This document shows positions 1 to 5,362 of a DNA stretch of 5,362 nucleotides, in pieces. This stretch comes from Prevotella sp. (GTDB lineage Bacteria > Bacteroidota > Bacteroidia > Bacteroidales > Bacteroidaceae): contig JAJQAR010000038.1 of assembly GCA_021203705.1 (NCBI GenBank), positions 1 to 5,362 of the forward strand. Direction: 5' to 3'. Position 1 is the first letter of the stretch. Each line of letters begins with the position of its first letter. The notes under the pieces were generated by a model. That model saw only the letters and a list, made by a program, of their open reading frames with translations. It did no database searches and was not told the DNA's origin. A program made the translations under genes and the position numbers.

Positions 1-1318
1 ATATAGATGTGTCCTTATTATAATGAACGAACATGAAACCGGTATTCTGATACCCTCCATTGGAGCCTACTTTCATAAAGTGCATCGGCGACTGTATGGT
101 ATTTCCGCCTTCTTTCCCATTAAAATTCTTGCCTTCTTTATTCAAGCCACGCAAGAAGAACATTCCCTGGTCATAACCTGTAATGGCAAAACGGGGCAGG
201 TAATCCATCATATCACTGTTGAACCACATACTGTATTTATCCTCCAAAATCTTTACCTTGCTTGACACAGGATTATAGTATGAACTCGTTGGGATGTAAG
301 TATCGTATTTAAAGAACTTTGCCTTGTCGTATTTCTCGTACAACAACCATTCTGTATACCCAAACAGAGATATCGATATCGTGGGATTGGCATCAACAAG
401 TCCATCGAGCCTTGTAATTACCTGATTCAATTCCGGCGAACGCCCCGTGTTCAATATCACCATGTTGGGCTTTATCGCACTGAAAGCTTTGGCGAAGATT
501 TCCGGACTTGAATTAAGATTCGTAACATTACATGTTATTTTCTTGTCATCCAACTGCTTACGCAGGTTAAAAGTAAACACGCCCTTGTCGCTTGTCTTGT
601 CGTTACAGTCGATTACCACAATATTATAGCTGCTGAAACGATATACGAAATGCCTGATTACCTCATCGAAGAAAATGTCGGGCTTCTGATACACTTGGAA
701 GATATTCTTGTTCGACAGGATATCATTGCCACTTATGGAAAATGGTATTATAATCTTTGTGTCACTGTTTTTAAAGTAACTCATCAACGATTTCATTTGT
801 TTTGTGTATAACGGACCGAATATTGCATCGCAATTCTGCAAGTTGCTCTGTGCCAATATCTCGTCGATATTACCATCTATCGGTGTATTGTACGCATTGA
901 CATCAACGGAAATGCCCTCTTTCTTCAAATCCTCACATGCTAATAACAGACCTCTGTAATATTCCACCATGCGCCGGCCGTCTCCATCGATATTGTGAAG
1001 CGGCAGCAATACTCCCACTTTTATGGCTTTGTTAGAAACAGAGGATTGCTGCACATTCGTGGCATTACTCGTAGTAGTTTCTGACGGATATGGTATCACG
1101 ATATTATCACCTGTTTTCAACTCATATCCAGGAGCCTCCATCTCCGGATTTGCTCTCATCAATTCATTTACAGTAATGCCATACGTTCTTGATATGCCAT
1201 AAAGAGTCTCACCACTCGTAACAGTATGTATTTCACGCACTTTTTTGTCTTGAGCAATAGTTCCAAGACAAAAAAACATAGCAATTAAAATAAAGAAATA
1301 TCTTATGTAATATCGCAT
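1..1318 (-). CDS. LysM and PBP1-fold (periplasmic-binding-like) exported protein, partial (C-terminus outside the window)
   Basis: Reading the minus strand from the ATG at 1318-1316 gives an open frame of 439 codons that runs off the left edge, so the C-terminus is missing. Residues 1-22 form a signal peptide: basic start, hydrophobic core, likely cleavage after Ala22 in TIA|QD. Residues about 31-76 are one LysM peptidoglycan-binding domain (HTVTSGETLYGIS at 31-43, with the usual NPEM and GDNIVIP segments after it). A Ser/Thr/Asn-rich linker covers about 79-96. From about residue 98 the protein resembles the type 1 periplasmic-binding fold (IKVGVLLPL at 99-107, helix EYYRGLLLACEDL at 119-131, DAIFGPLY at 164-171). 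It is therefore probably a periplasmic, cell-wall-associated protein. Such proteins are often labelled amino-acid ABC transporter substrate-binding proteins, but no transporter gene is visible, so the ligand and role are unknown. An in-frame ATG at 1363-1361 would place 15 residues before the signal peptide and include the promoter -7 box, so I prefer 1318. Confidence 0.88.
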   Translation of the reverse strand, partial: MRYYIRYFFILIAMFFCLGTIAQDKKVREIHTVTSGETLYGISRTYGITVNELMRANPEMEAPGYELKTGDNIVIPYPSETTTSNATNVQQSSVSNKAIKVGVLLPLHNIDGDGRRMVEYYRGLLLACEDLKKEGISVDVNAYNTPIDGNIDEILAQSNLQNCDAIFGPLYTKQMKSLMSYFKNSDTKIIIPFSISGNDILSNKNIFQVYQKPDIFFDEVIRHFVYRFSSYNIVVIDCNDKTSDKGVFTFNLRKQLDDKKITCNVTNLNSSPEIFAKAFSAIKPNMVILNTGRSPELNQVITRLDGLVDANPTISISLFGYTEWLLYEKYDKAKFFKYDTYIPTSSYYNPVSSKVKILEDKYSMWFNSDMMDYLPRFAITGYDQGMFFLRGLNKEGKNFNGKEGGNTIQSPMHFMKVGSNGGYQNTGFMFVHYNKDTSI

Positions 1319-1338
1319 GTCAGTATTTAAAATTTCTG

Positions 1339-1370
1339 CAAAATTACAAAAAAAGCGTGGCATAATCAAC
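1339..1370 (-). promoter_or_regulatory. Bacteroidota-type promoter for the LysM-PBP1 gene
   Basis: On the minus strand a -7 box TAATTTTG (1346-1339) matches TAnnTTTG exactly. A TTG -33 box (1369-1367, within GTTG) lies 20 nt upstream, which is the expected spacing for the Bacteroidota primary sigma factor. The start codon at 1318 is 20 nt beyond the -7 box, leaving a leader of about 15 nt. No Shine-Dalgarno sequence is present; the leader is A/T-rich, as is normal in this phylum. The transcription start is inferred. Confidence 0.65.
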
Positions 1371-1402
1371 TTTATTAAGTAATTTTGCAAAATATATATT
1401 TG
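1371..1402 (+). promoter_or_regulatory. Alternative promoter (P2) for the secreted protein-uvrA operon
   Basis: A second exact TAnnTTTG match, TATATTTG, lies at 1395-1402. It has a TTTA -33-like element at 1371-1374 and a 20-nt spacer. Only 9 nt separate the box from the ATG at 1412, so transcripts from here would be nearly leaderless. Whether P1 or P2 is used cannot be told from sequence. Confidence 0.35.
1380..1387 (+). promoter_or_regulatory. Candidate -7 box (P1) for the secreted protein-uvrA operon
   Basis: TAATTTTG matches the Bacteroidota -7 consensus TAnnTTTG exactly and lies 24 nt before the ATG at 1412, which would give a leader of about 20 nt. The matching -33 position (about 1357-1360, GTGG) is weak, with no clean TTG. 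This box is the mirror image of the -7 box of the leftward gene. Confidence 0.5.
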
Positions 1403-1411
1403 AACATTAAA

Positions 1412-2134
1412 ATGAAAAGATTATTTATATTCGCATTAATCGCATACTTCCTAAACCTATGCAATATCAATGCTCATACTAACGACGAGTACCCTACTAT
1501 CAATCCGACAGCTACATATACGACTTCTGACGGCGAGGAAGAAAACAACAACATGTCTGGCGACGCACCACTCTATGGCGTGTTTCGTACAAATCCCGAA
1601 AATGTAGGGGTTTACAATGCTTACTATGAATGGAGGTTCACTCTCGAAGGCGAAAGTTCACCTTATCTGATTCGTTATGAGGAAGATACTGAATACACGT
1701 TTACCAAAGCGGGTACACATTCAATAGTCGTTTATGCTACTTTCGTAAACGGCAATGACACTATCGCCTACACGCAGGAATACTGGGATGAAATCGGAGC
1801 ACTCACCGTTACAATAAGCGAGAGTAAGTTGGAAATGCCTAACGCTTTTTCCCCAAACGGTGATGGGATAAACGATATTTATAAGGCTAAGGACGGTTAC
1901 CAGTCAATAGTGGAGTTCCACGCTTACATCTTCAACCGTTCAGGACAGAAACTTTATGAATGGACTGACCCTTCCGGAGGCTGGGATGGAAAATACAACG
2001 GAAAAGATGTTAAACAGGGCGTATATTTTGTTCTCGTAAAGGCTAAGGGAGCAGATGGCAGAACATTCAACATCAAGAGGGATGTGAATCTTCTGCGTGG
2101 ATATACGGAGGAATCAGAAACGATAACAGAATAA
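1412..2134 (+). CDS. Secreted protein with gliding-motility-associated (type B T9SS sorting) C-terminal domain
   Basis: This is a 240-aa protein. Residues 1-21 are a Sec signal peptide (MKRLFIFALIAYF..., likely cleavage NINA|H), which is why ATG 1412 is preferred over a TTG at 1385 that would add nine residues in front; an in-frame TAA at 1376-1378 closes the frame above. Residues about 45-138 are a beta-rich, PKD-like region (YYEWRF, then YTFTKAGTHSIVVYAT) with no visible catalytic motif. Residues 142-229 match the TIGR04131/CHU_C-type domain: PNAFSPNGDGIND at 143-155, an IFNRSGQKLYEW strand, GGWDGKYNGK, GVYFVLVKA, and a final strand ending NLLR. In the Bacteroidota this domain directs cargo through the outer membrane by the type IX secretion system, so the product is probably released or surface-attached. 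It is short for such cargo, with only about 120 residues of passenger. An 11-residue acidic tail (230-240) follows the domain. uvrA begins 12 nt later, suggesting one transcript. The specific function is unknown. Confidence 0.88.
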   Translation: MKRLFIFALIAYFLNLCNINAHTNDEYPTINPTATYTTSDGEEENNNMSGDAPLYGVFRTNPENVGVYNAYYEWRFTLEGESSPYLIRYEEDTEYTFTKAGTHSIVVYATFVNGNDTIAYTQEYWDEIGALTVTISESKLEMPNAFSPNGDGINDIYKAKDGYQSIVEFHAYIFNRSGQKLYEWTDPSGGWDGKYNGKDVKQGVYFVLVKAKGADGRTFNIKRDVNLLRGYTEESETITE

Positions 2135-2146
2135 TCCCCTCTCTAC

Positions 2147-4987
2147 ATGCAACGCGAAGACAAGAAGATAAATGTTTGGGGCGCACGTGTGCACAACCTA
2201 AAGAACATTGACGTGGAAATACCACGCAATAGTCTTACTGTCATCACAGGTCTTAGTGGCTCTGGCAAGTCTTCCCTCGCCTTCGACACCATTTATGCCG
2301 AAGGACAACGGCGCTATATCGAGACATTCTCCGCTTACGCCAGAAACTTCCTCGGCAACATGGAACGCCCTGATGTTGACAAGATTACAGGATTAAGTCC
2401 TGTTATCAGTATCGAACAGAAGACAACCAACAAAAATCCACGCTCTACCGTTGGCACTATCACTGAAATATACGACTACCTGCGCCTTCTCTATGCCCGT
2501 GCAGGTACTGCATACAGTTATATGACTGGCGAGAAAATGGTGAAATACACTGAGGAAAATGTCCTTGAGATGATTCATGCCCGTTATACCGGTAAGCCCA
2601 TTCTTATCCTCGCACCTCTGGTACGTAACCGCAAGGGGCACTATCGTGAACTTTTTGAAAGCATGCGGCGCAAAGGTTATCTCTATATGCGTATAGACGG
2701 TGAGATTGTAGAGATGACAAGGGGCATGAAGACTGACCGATACAAGAACCACAATATCGAGGTTGTCATTGATAAGTTGCAGGTGCATGACAAGGATGAT
2801 GAGCGTCTTAAAAAAAGCGTCGCTGAGGCGATGAGACAGGGTGACGGCTTGCTGATGATTATGGAAAAAGATACCAACGAAGCTAAATATTACAGCAAAC
2901 GTCTGATGTGCCCTACTACTGGCATTTCCTACGGTGACCCTGCCCCTAATAAGTTTTCTTTCAATTCCCCAGAGGGTGCATGTCCAAGATGCAAAGGTCT
3001 CGGTGTAATCAATGAAATCGACCTCTCCAAAGTGATGCCTGATACAAACCTGTCAATTCGGCAAGGTGGTATCCTACCTTTGGGAAAATTCAAGAACCAG
3101 ATGATTTTCTGGCAGATAGATGCAATTTTAGAAAAATCAGAATGTAGCCTCGACACTCCTATAAAAGAAATCCCTGAAGATACTATCAATGAAATCTTAT
3201 ATGGCTCTATTGAAAGTGTCAGAATTAAAAAGGAACTCATACACACGTCAAGTGATTATTTTGTAGACTTCGATGGTGTACTGAAATATCTTCAAACTGT
3301 AATCGAGAACGATGACAGTACAAGCGGACAGAAATGGGCTGACCAGTTCCAGACTGTCTGTCAATGCCCTGAATGTCATGGCATGCGCCTCAACAGGGAG
3401 TCACTCTCTTACAGGATATGGGACAAGAACATCTCTGAGGTAGCCCATTTAGATGTTGCCGAACTGAAAGAATGGTTTGCTGAGGCACAGCAGCATCTTG
3501 ATGAACGACAGAAAAGAATTGCCACTGAAATCGTCAAGGAGATAATGACACGTATTAACTTCCTGTTTGATGTGGGGCTCGACTATCTCTCATTAGACCG
3601 ACAGTCGGCATCACTCTCTGGCGGCGAGAGCCAGCGCATTCGTCTTGCCACTCAAATCGGCTCCCGTCTCGTAAATGTTCTTTATATCCTCGATGAACCG
3701 AGTATCGGTCTCCACCAGCGTGACAACAACCGTCTTATCCAGTCATTGAAAGAACTGCGTGACATCGGTAATACTGTGATTGTGGTGGAACACGACAGGG
3801 ACATGATGATGAATGCTGACTATATCGTTGACATCGGTCCTAATGCAGGCAGAAATGGTGGTGAAGTGGTGTTCCAAGGCACTCCCGACGAGATGATAAA
3901 GCATCCCACTATGACAAGTTTGTATCTAAGCGGGCAAAAGAAAATAGATCTTCCTGTTGAACGGCGCAAAGGCAATGGTAATGTTATTTCCATCCATGGT
4001 GCCACAGGTAATAACCTCAAGCACATAGACGTTGACTTCCCTCTCGGAAAACTCATCGTTGTAACAGGTGTCAGCGGTAGTGGCAAGTCAACATTAGTCA
4101 ATGAGACACTTCAACCGATATTGAGCCAACATTTCTACCGGTCTCTTAAAAAACCGATGCCTTACGAAAGTATCGAGGGTATCGAGTTCGTGGATAAAGT
4201 GGTCAACGTTGACCAAAGTCCTATCGGTCGTACTCCACGCTCCAACCCTGCCACTTACACAGGGGTGTTCAGCGACATCCGCTCTTTATTCGTCAATTTG
4301 CCCGAAGCAAAAATACGTGGTTACAAGCCTGGACGTTTCTCTTTCAACGTAAGGGGCGGCAGATGCGAGGCTTGTGGCGGTAACGGTTACAAGACTATCG
4401 AAATGAAGTTTCTGCCTGACATCATGGTGCCTTGCGAAGTTTGTCATGGTAAGAGATACAACCGTGACACGCTTGAGGTGAGGTACAAGGGTAAAAGCAT
4501 CTCTGATGTTCTCGACATGACTATTGATCAGGCAGTGGAGTTTTTCGAGAACGTGCCTGATATACTTCGCAAGATAAAAACTATTCAGGATGTGGGACTT
4601 GGATACATAAAACTCGGACAACCGTCAACTACCCTCAGTGGCGGCGAGAGCCAACGTGTGAAACTCGCCACAGAACTTAGTAAGCGTGACACTGGTAAGA
4701 CACTCTATATTTTAGACGAGCCTACTACCGGTTTGCATTTCGAAGATATTCGCATCTTGATGAATGTGTTGAACCGTCTCGTAAACCGTGGTAACACTGT
4801 AATAATTATCGAGCATAATTTAGACGTGATAAAACTCGCTGACCATATAATCGACATGGGACCTGAAGGCGGGCGTAATGGCGGCACCATATTATCTACC
4901 GGCACTCCTGAAGAAATATCTGAAAGCATAAAGGGATTTACGCCTAAATACATTAAGGAGGAATTAAAAAGGAGTGGGAAGACATAA
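2147..4987 (+). CDS. uvrA: UvrA, excinuclease ABC subunit A (nucleotide excision repair damage sensor)
   Basis: At 946 aa this is full length for UvrA (about 940 in E. coli). UvrA is a cytosolic dimeric ABC-type ATPase that scans DNA for bulky lesions and loads UvrB, after which UvrC cuts. Module I has Walker A GLSGSGKS at 35-42, signature LSGGESQ at 490-496 and Walker B VLYILDE at 511-517. Module II has Walker A GVSGSGKS at 641-648, signature LSGGESQ at 830-836 and Walker B TLYILDE at 852-858, with H864 in TTGLH. The UvrB-binding region is about 130-250 and the DNA-facing insertion domain about 285-400. The C-terminal zinc finger is complete (C740, C743, C763, C766). The first zinc site has C255, C279 and C282, but Thr258 where E. 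coli has its second Cys. A CPEC pair lies at 407-410. The start fits the family ([13 protein letters not shown] at 8-20), and the only upstream in-frame codons are four codons after the preceding gene's stop. The 12-nt gap, pyrimidine-rich without a Shine-Dalgarno, suggests co-transcription with that gene; no SOS box or own promoter was seen. Confidence 0.98.
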   Translation: MQREDKKINVWGARVHNLKNIDVEIPRNSLTVITGLSGSGKSSLAFDTIYAEGQRRYIETFSAYARNFLGNMERPDVDKITGLSPVISIEQKTTNKNPRSTVGTITEIYDYLRLLYARAGTAYSYMTGEKMVKYTEENVLEMIHARYTGKPILILAPLVRNRKGHYRELFESMRRKGYLYMRIDGEIVEMTRGMKTDRYKNHNIEVVIDKLQVHDKDDERLKKSVAEAMRQGDGLLMIMEKDTNEAKYYSKRLMCPTTGISYGDPAPNKFSFNSPEGACPRCKGLGVINEIDLSKVMPDTNLSIRQGGILPLGKFKNQMIFWQIDAILEKSECSLDTPIKEIPEDTINEILYGSIESVRIKKELIHTSSDYFVDFDGVLKYLQTVIENDDSTSGQKWADQFQTVCQCPECHGMRLNRESLSYRIWDKNISEVAHLDVAELKEWFAEAQQHLDERQKRIATEIVKEIMTRINFLFDVGLDYLSLDRQSASLSGGESQRIRLATQIGSRLVNVLYILDEPSIGLHQRDNNRLIQSLKELRDIGNTVIVVEHDRDMMMNADYIVDIGPNAGRNGGEVVFQGTPDEMIKHPTMTSLYLSGQKKIDLPVERRKGNGNVISIHGATGNNLKHIDVDFPLGKLIVVTGVSGSGKSTLVNETLQPILSQHFYRSLKKPMPYESIEGIEFVDKVVNVDQSPIGRTPRSNPATYTGVFSDIRSLFVNLPEAKIRGYKPGRFSFNVRGGRCEACGGNGYKTIEMKFLPDIMVPCEVCHGKRYNRDTLEVRYKGKSISDVLDMTIDQAVEFFENVPDILRKIKTIQDVGLGYIKLGQPSTTLSGGESQRVKLATELSKRDTGKTLYILDEPTTGLHFEDIRILMNVLNRLVNRGNTVIIIEHNLDVIKLADHIIDMGPEGGRNGGTILSTGTPEEISESIKGFTPKYIKEELKRSGKT

Positions 4988-4995
4988 TTTTCACC

Positions 4996-5017
4996 TCCTA
5001 AACTAAAGTTATTAGGA
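4996..5017 (+). other. Weak hairpin downstream of uvrA
   Basis: TCCTA (4996-5000) pairs with TAGGA (5013-5017), and AAC (5001-5003) pairs with GTT (5008-5010). This gives an eight-pair stem with a 2-nt bulge and a TAAA loop, starting 9 nt after the uvrA stop. It is AT-rich and no T-run follows, so it is not a canonical intrinsic terminator. It could be a weak transcription end, a 3' stabilising structure, or chance. Confidence 0.25.
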
Positions 5018-5040
5018 TATGAGAATTTATATAATATTTG
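5009..5040 (+). promoter_or_regulatory. Possible promoter for the Wzi-like gene
   Basis: AATATTTG at 5033-5040 is one mismatch from TAnnTTTG, with a TTA at 5009-5011 in roughly the -33 position (21-nt spacer). The start codon is 36 nt downstream, and the leader is A/T-rich with no Shine-Dalgarno. This is the best candidate in the 89-nt gap, but it is weak, and readthrough from uvrA is also possible. Confidence 0.35.
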
Positions 5041-5076
5041 TATGTATTTAACGTTATTAATAAAATATAGCTATTG

Positions 5077-5362
5077 ATGAGACTTTTTACACTCATACTT
5101 TTGTCCGTTTTAGCAAATTTAACTGCTTTTTCAAAGTCTTTTGACAATGACAAAAAGGGTATCATACCTTTAGCCGACGGACTTGAGTATAAGATTGAAT
5201 TGCAATCAACGTTCTCTCATGGACAGACTCCTTTATGGCTCAACGCCAACCGCTACGGTCTTAGTTCGTTGGAGAATGGTAATGGCTATCTACGTGCCGG
5301 CATCTTCCGCCCTCTTAGCACCGATTCCCTGCGACGCTGGGGTATAGGCTACGGTGTTGATC
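5077..5362 (+). CDS. Wzi-like capsule assembly outer-membrane protein, N-terminal fragment
   Basis: The first 95 codons are visible before the right edge cuts the gene. Residues 1 to about 21 form a signal peptide (MRLFTLILLSVLANLTAFS). The mature start contains QTPLWLNANRYGLSSL at 50-65, then GYLRAGIFRPL at 70-80, as in Bacteroidales proteins annotated as capsule assembly Wzi family. In E. coli, Wzi is an outer-membrane beta-barrel lectin that anchors group 1 capsule to the cell surface; whether the Bacteroidales relatives bind capsule is less established. An in-frame TAG at 5068-5070 lies just before the ATG, so the start is nearly fixed (only a TTG immediately upstream competes). The gene follows uvrA by 89 nt on the same strand and may be expressed separately. 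Assignment rests on the N-terminal motif only, and the rest of the barrel is not visible. Confidence 0.75.
   Translation, partial: MRLFTLILLSVLANLTAFSKSFDNDKKGIIPLADGLEYKIELQSTFSHGQTPLWLNANRYGLSSLENGNGYLRAGIFRPLSTDSLRRWGIGYGVD

Larger units (their letters stand above)
1337..1389. repeat. Inverted repeat with 11-bp perfect arms spanning the divergent promoters
   Basis: TGCAAAATTAC at 1337-1347 is the exact reverse complement of GTAATTTTGCA at 1379-1389. The arms are separated by 31 bp and centred on base 1363. Each arm contains a full TAnnTTTG -7 box, one facing left and one facing right. The symmetry may only reflect two good promoters placed back to back, but the match runs beyond the 8-bp boxes by one base on the inner side and two on the outer side. 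Confidence 0.75.

Noticed and set aside
23..629. Plus-strand open frames at 23-265 and 447-629
   Set aside because: They lie opposite the continuous LysM-PBP1 coding frame and show no recognisable domain or promoter.
1316..1363. Upstream in-frame ATG (1363-1361) for the LysM-PBP1 gene
   Set aside because: It adds 15 residues ahead of an otherwise ideal signal peptide, and its codons overlap the promoter -7 box.
1385..1411. TTG start at 1385 for the secreted T9SS-type protein
   Set aside because: It adds nine residues before the MKR signal-peptide start and overlaps both candidate -7 boxes.
2022..2030. TATATTTTG inside the secreted protein gene as a possible uvrA promoter
   Set aside because: The spacing does not fit TAnnTTTG and no -33 box lies at the right distance.
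2208..4953. Several open frames within uvrA, on both strands (up to 131 codons)
   Set aside because: uvrA is intact across the whole span with family-typical sequence. These frames have no domains and are shadows of its codon use.
4953..4985. Minus-strand mini-ORF of 10 codons with a perfect AGGAGGTG spaced correctly before its ATG, antisense to the uvrA 3' end
   Set aside because: Bacteroidota rarely rely on Shine-Dalgarno sequences, no good promoter was found upstream on that strand, and the peptide ([10 protein letters not shown]) looks meaningless. Probably coincidence.

Overview
The window looks like a chromosomal segment from a member of the Bacteroidota, most likely the Bacteroidales (Prevotella/Bacteroides-like). 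Several observations support this. The promoters fit the Bacteroidota TTG / TAnnTTTG pattern, no Shine-Dalgarno sequence sits in front of any start, and the DNA is moderately AT-rich. One protein carries a gliding-motility-type (type IX secretion) C-terminal sorting domain. UvrA has a Bacteroidota-style sequence, and a Bacteroidales-type Wzi protein begins at the right edge. Genus assignment is inference.

Layout: (1) Bases 1-1318, minus strand: the N-terminal 439 codons of an exported LysM + periplasmic-binding-protein-fold (PBP1) protein, whose C-terminus lies beyond the left edge. It was found by translating the minus strand. (2) Bases 1319-1411: a compact divergent promoter region in which the -7 boxes of the two opposing promoters form the arms of a perfect 11-bp inverted repeat. 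(3) Bases 1412-2134, plus strand: a 240-aa secreted protein with a PKD-like middle and a TIGR04131-type gliding-motility/type B T9SS C-terminal domain. (4) Bases 2147-4987, plus strand, only 12 nt further on: full-length uvrA, 946 aa, with both ATPase modules intact. (5) Bases 4988-5076: an intergenic stretch with a weak hairpin and a possible promoter. (6) Bases 5077-5362, plus strand: the first 95 codons of a Wzi-like capsule-assembly outer-membrane protein, cut by the right edge.

How the genes relate: the small secreted protein and uvrA are almost certainly co-transcribed, because the gap is 12 nt and no promoter was seen for uvrA. Three of the four genes encode envelope or exported proteins (LysM/PBP1, T9SS cargo, Wzi); uvrA is the cytosolic nucleotide-excision-repair exception. 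I see no mobile element, CRISPR array, tRNA, rRNA or riboswitch. I find no convincing evidence of a wholly new system. The points most worth a second look are the symmetric divergent promoter, the uncharacterised LysM-PBP1 envelope protein, the coupling of a T9SS cargo gene to uvrA, and the substituted cysteine in the first zinc site of UvrA.
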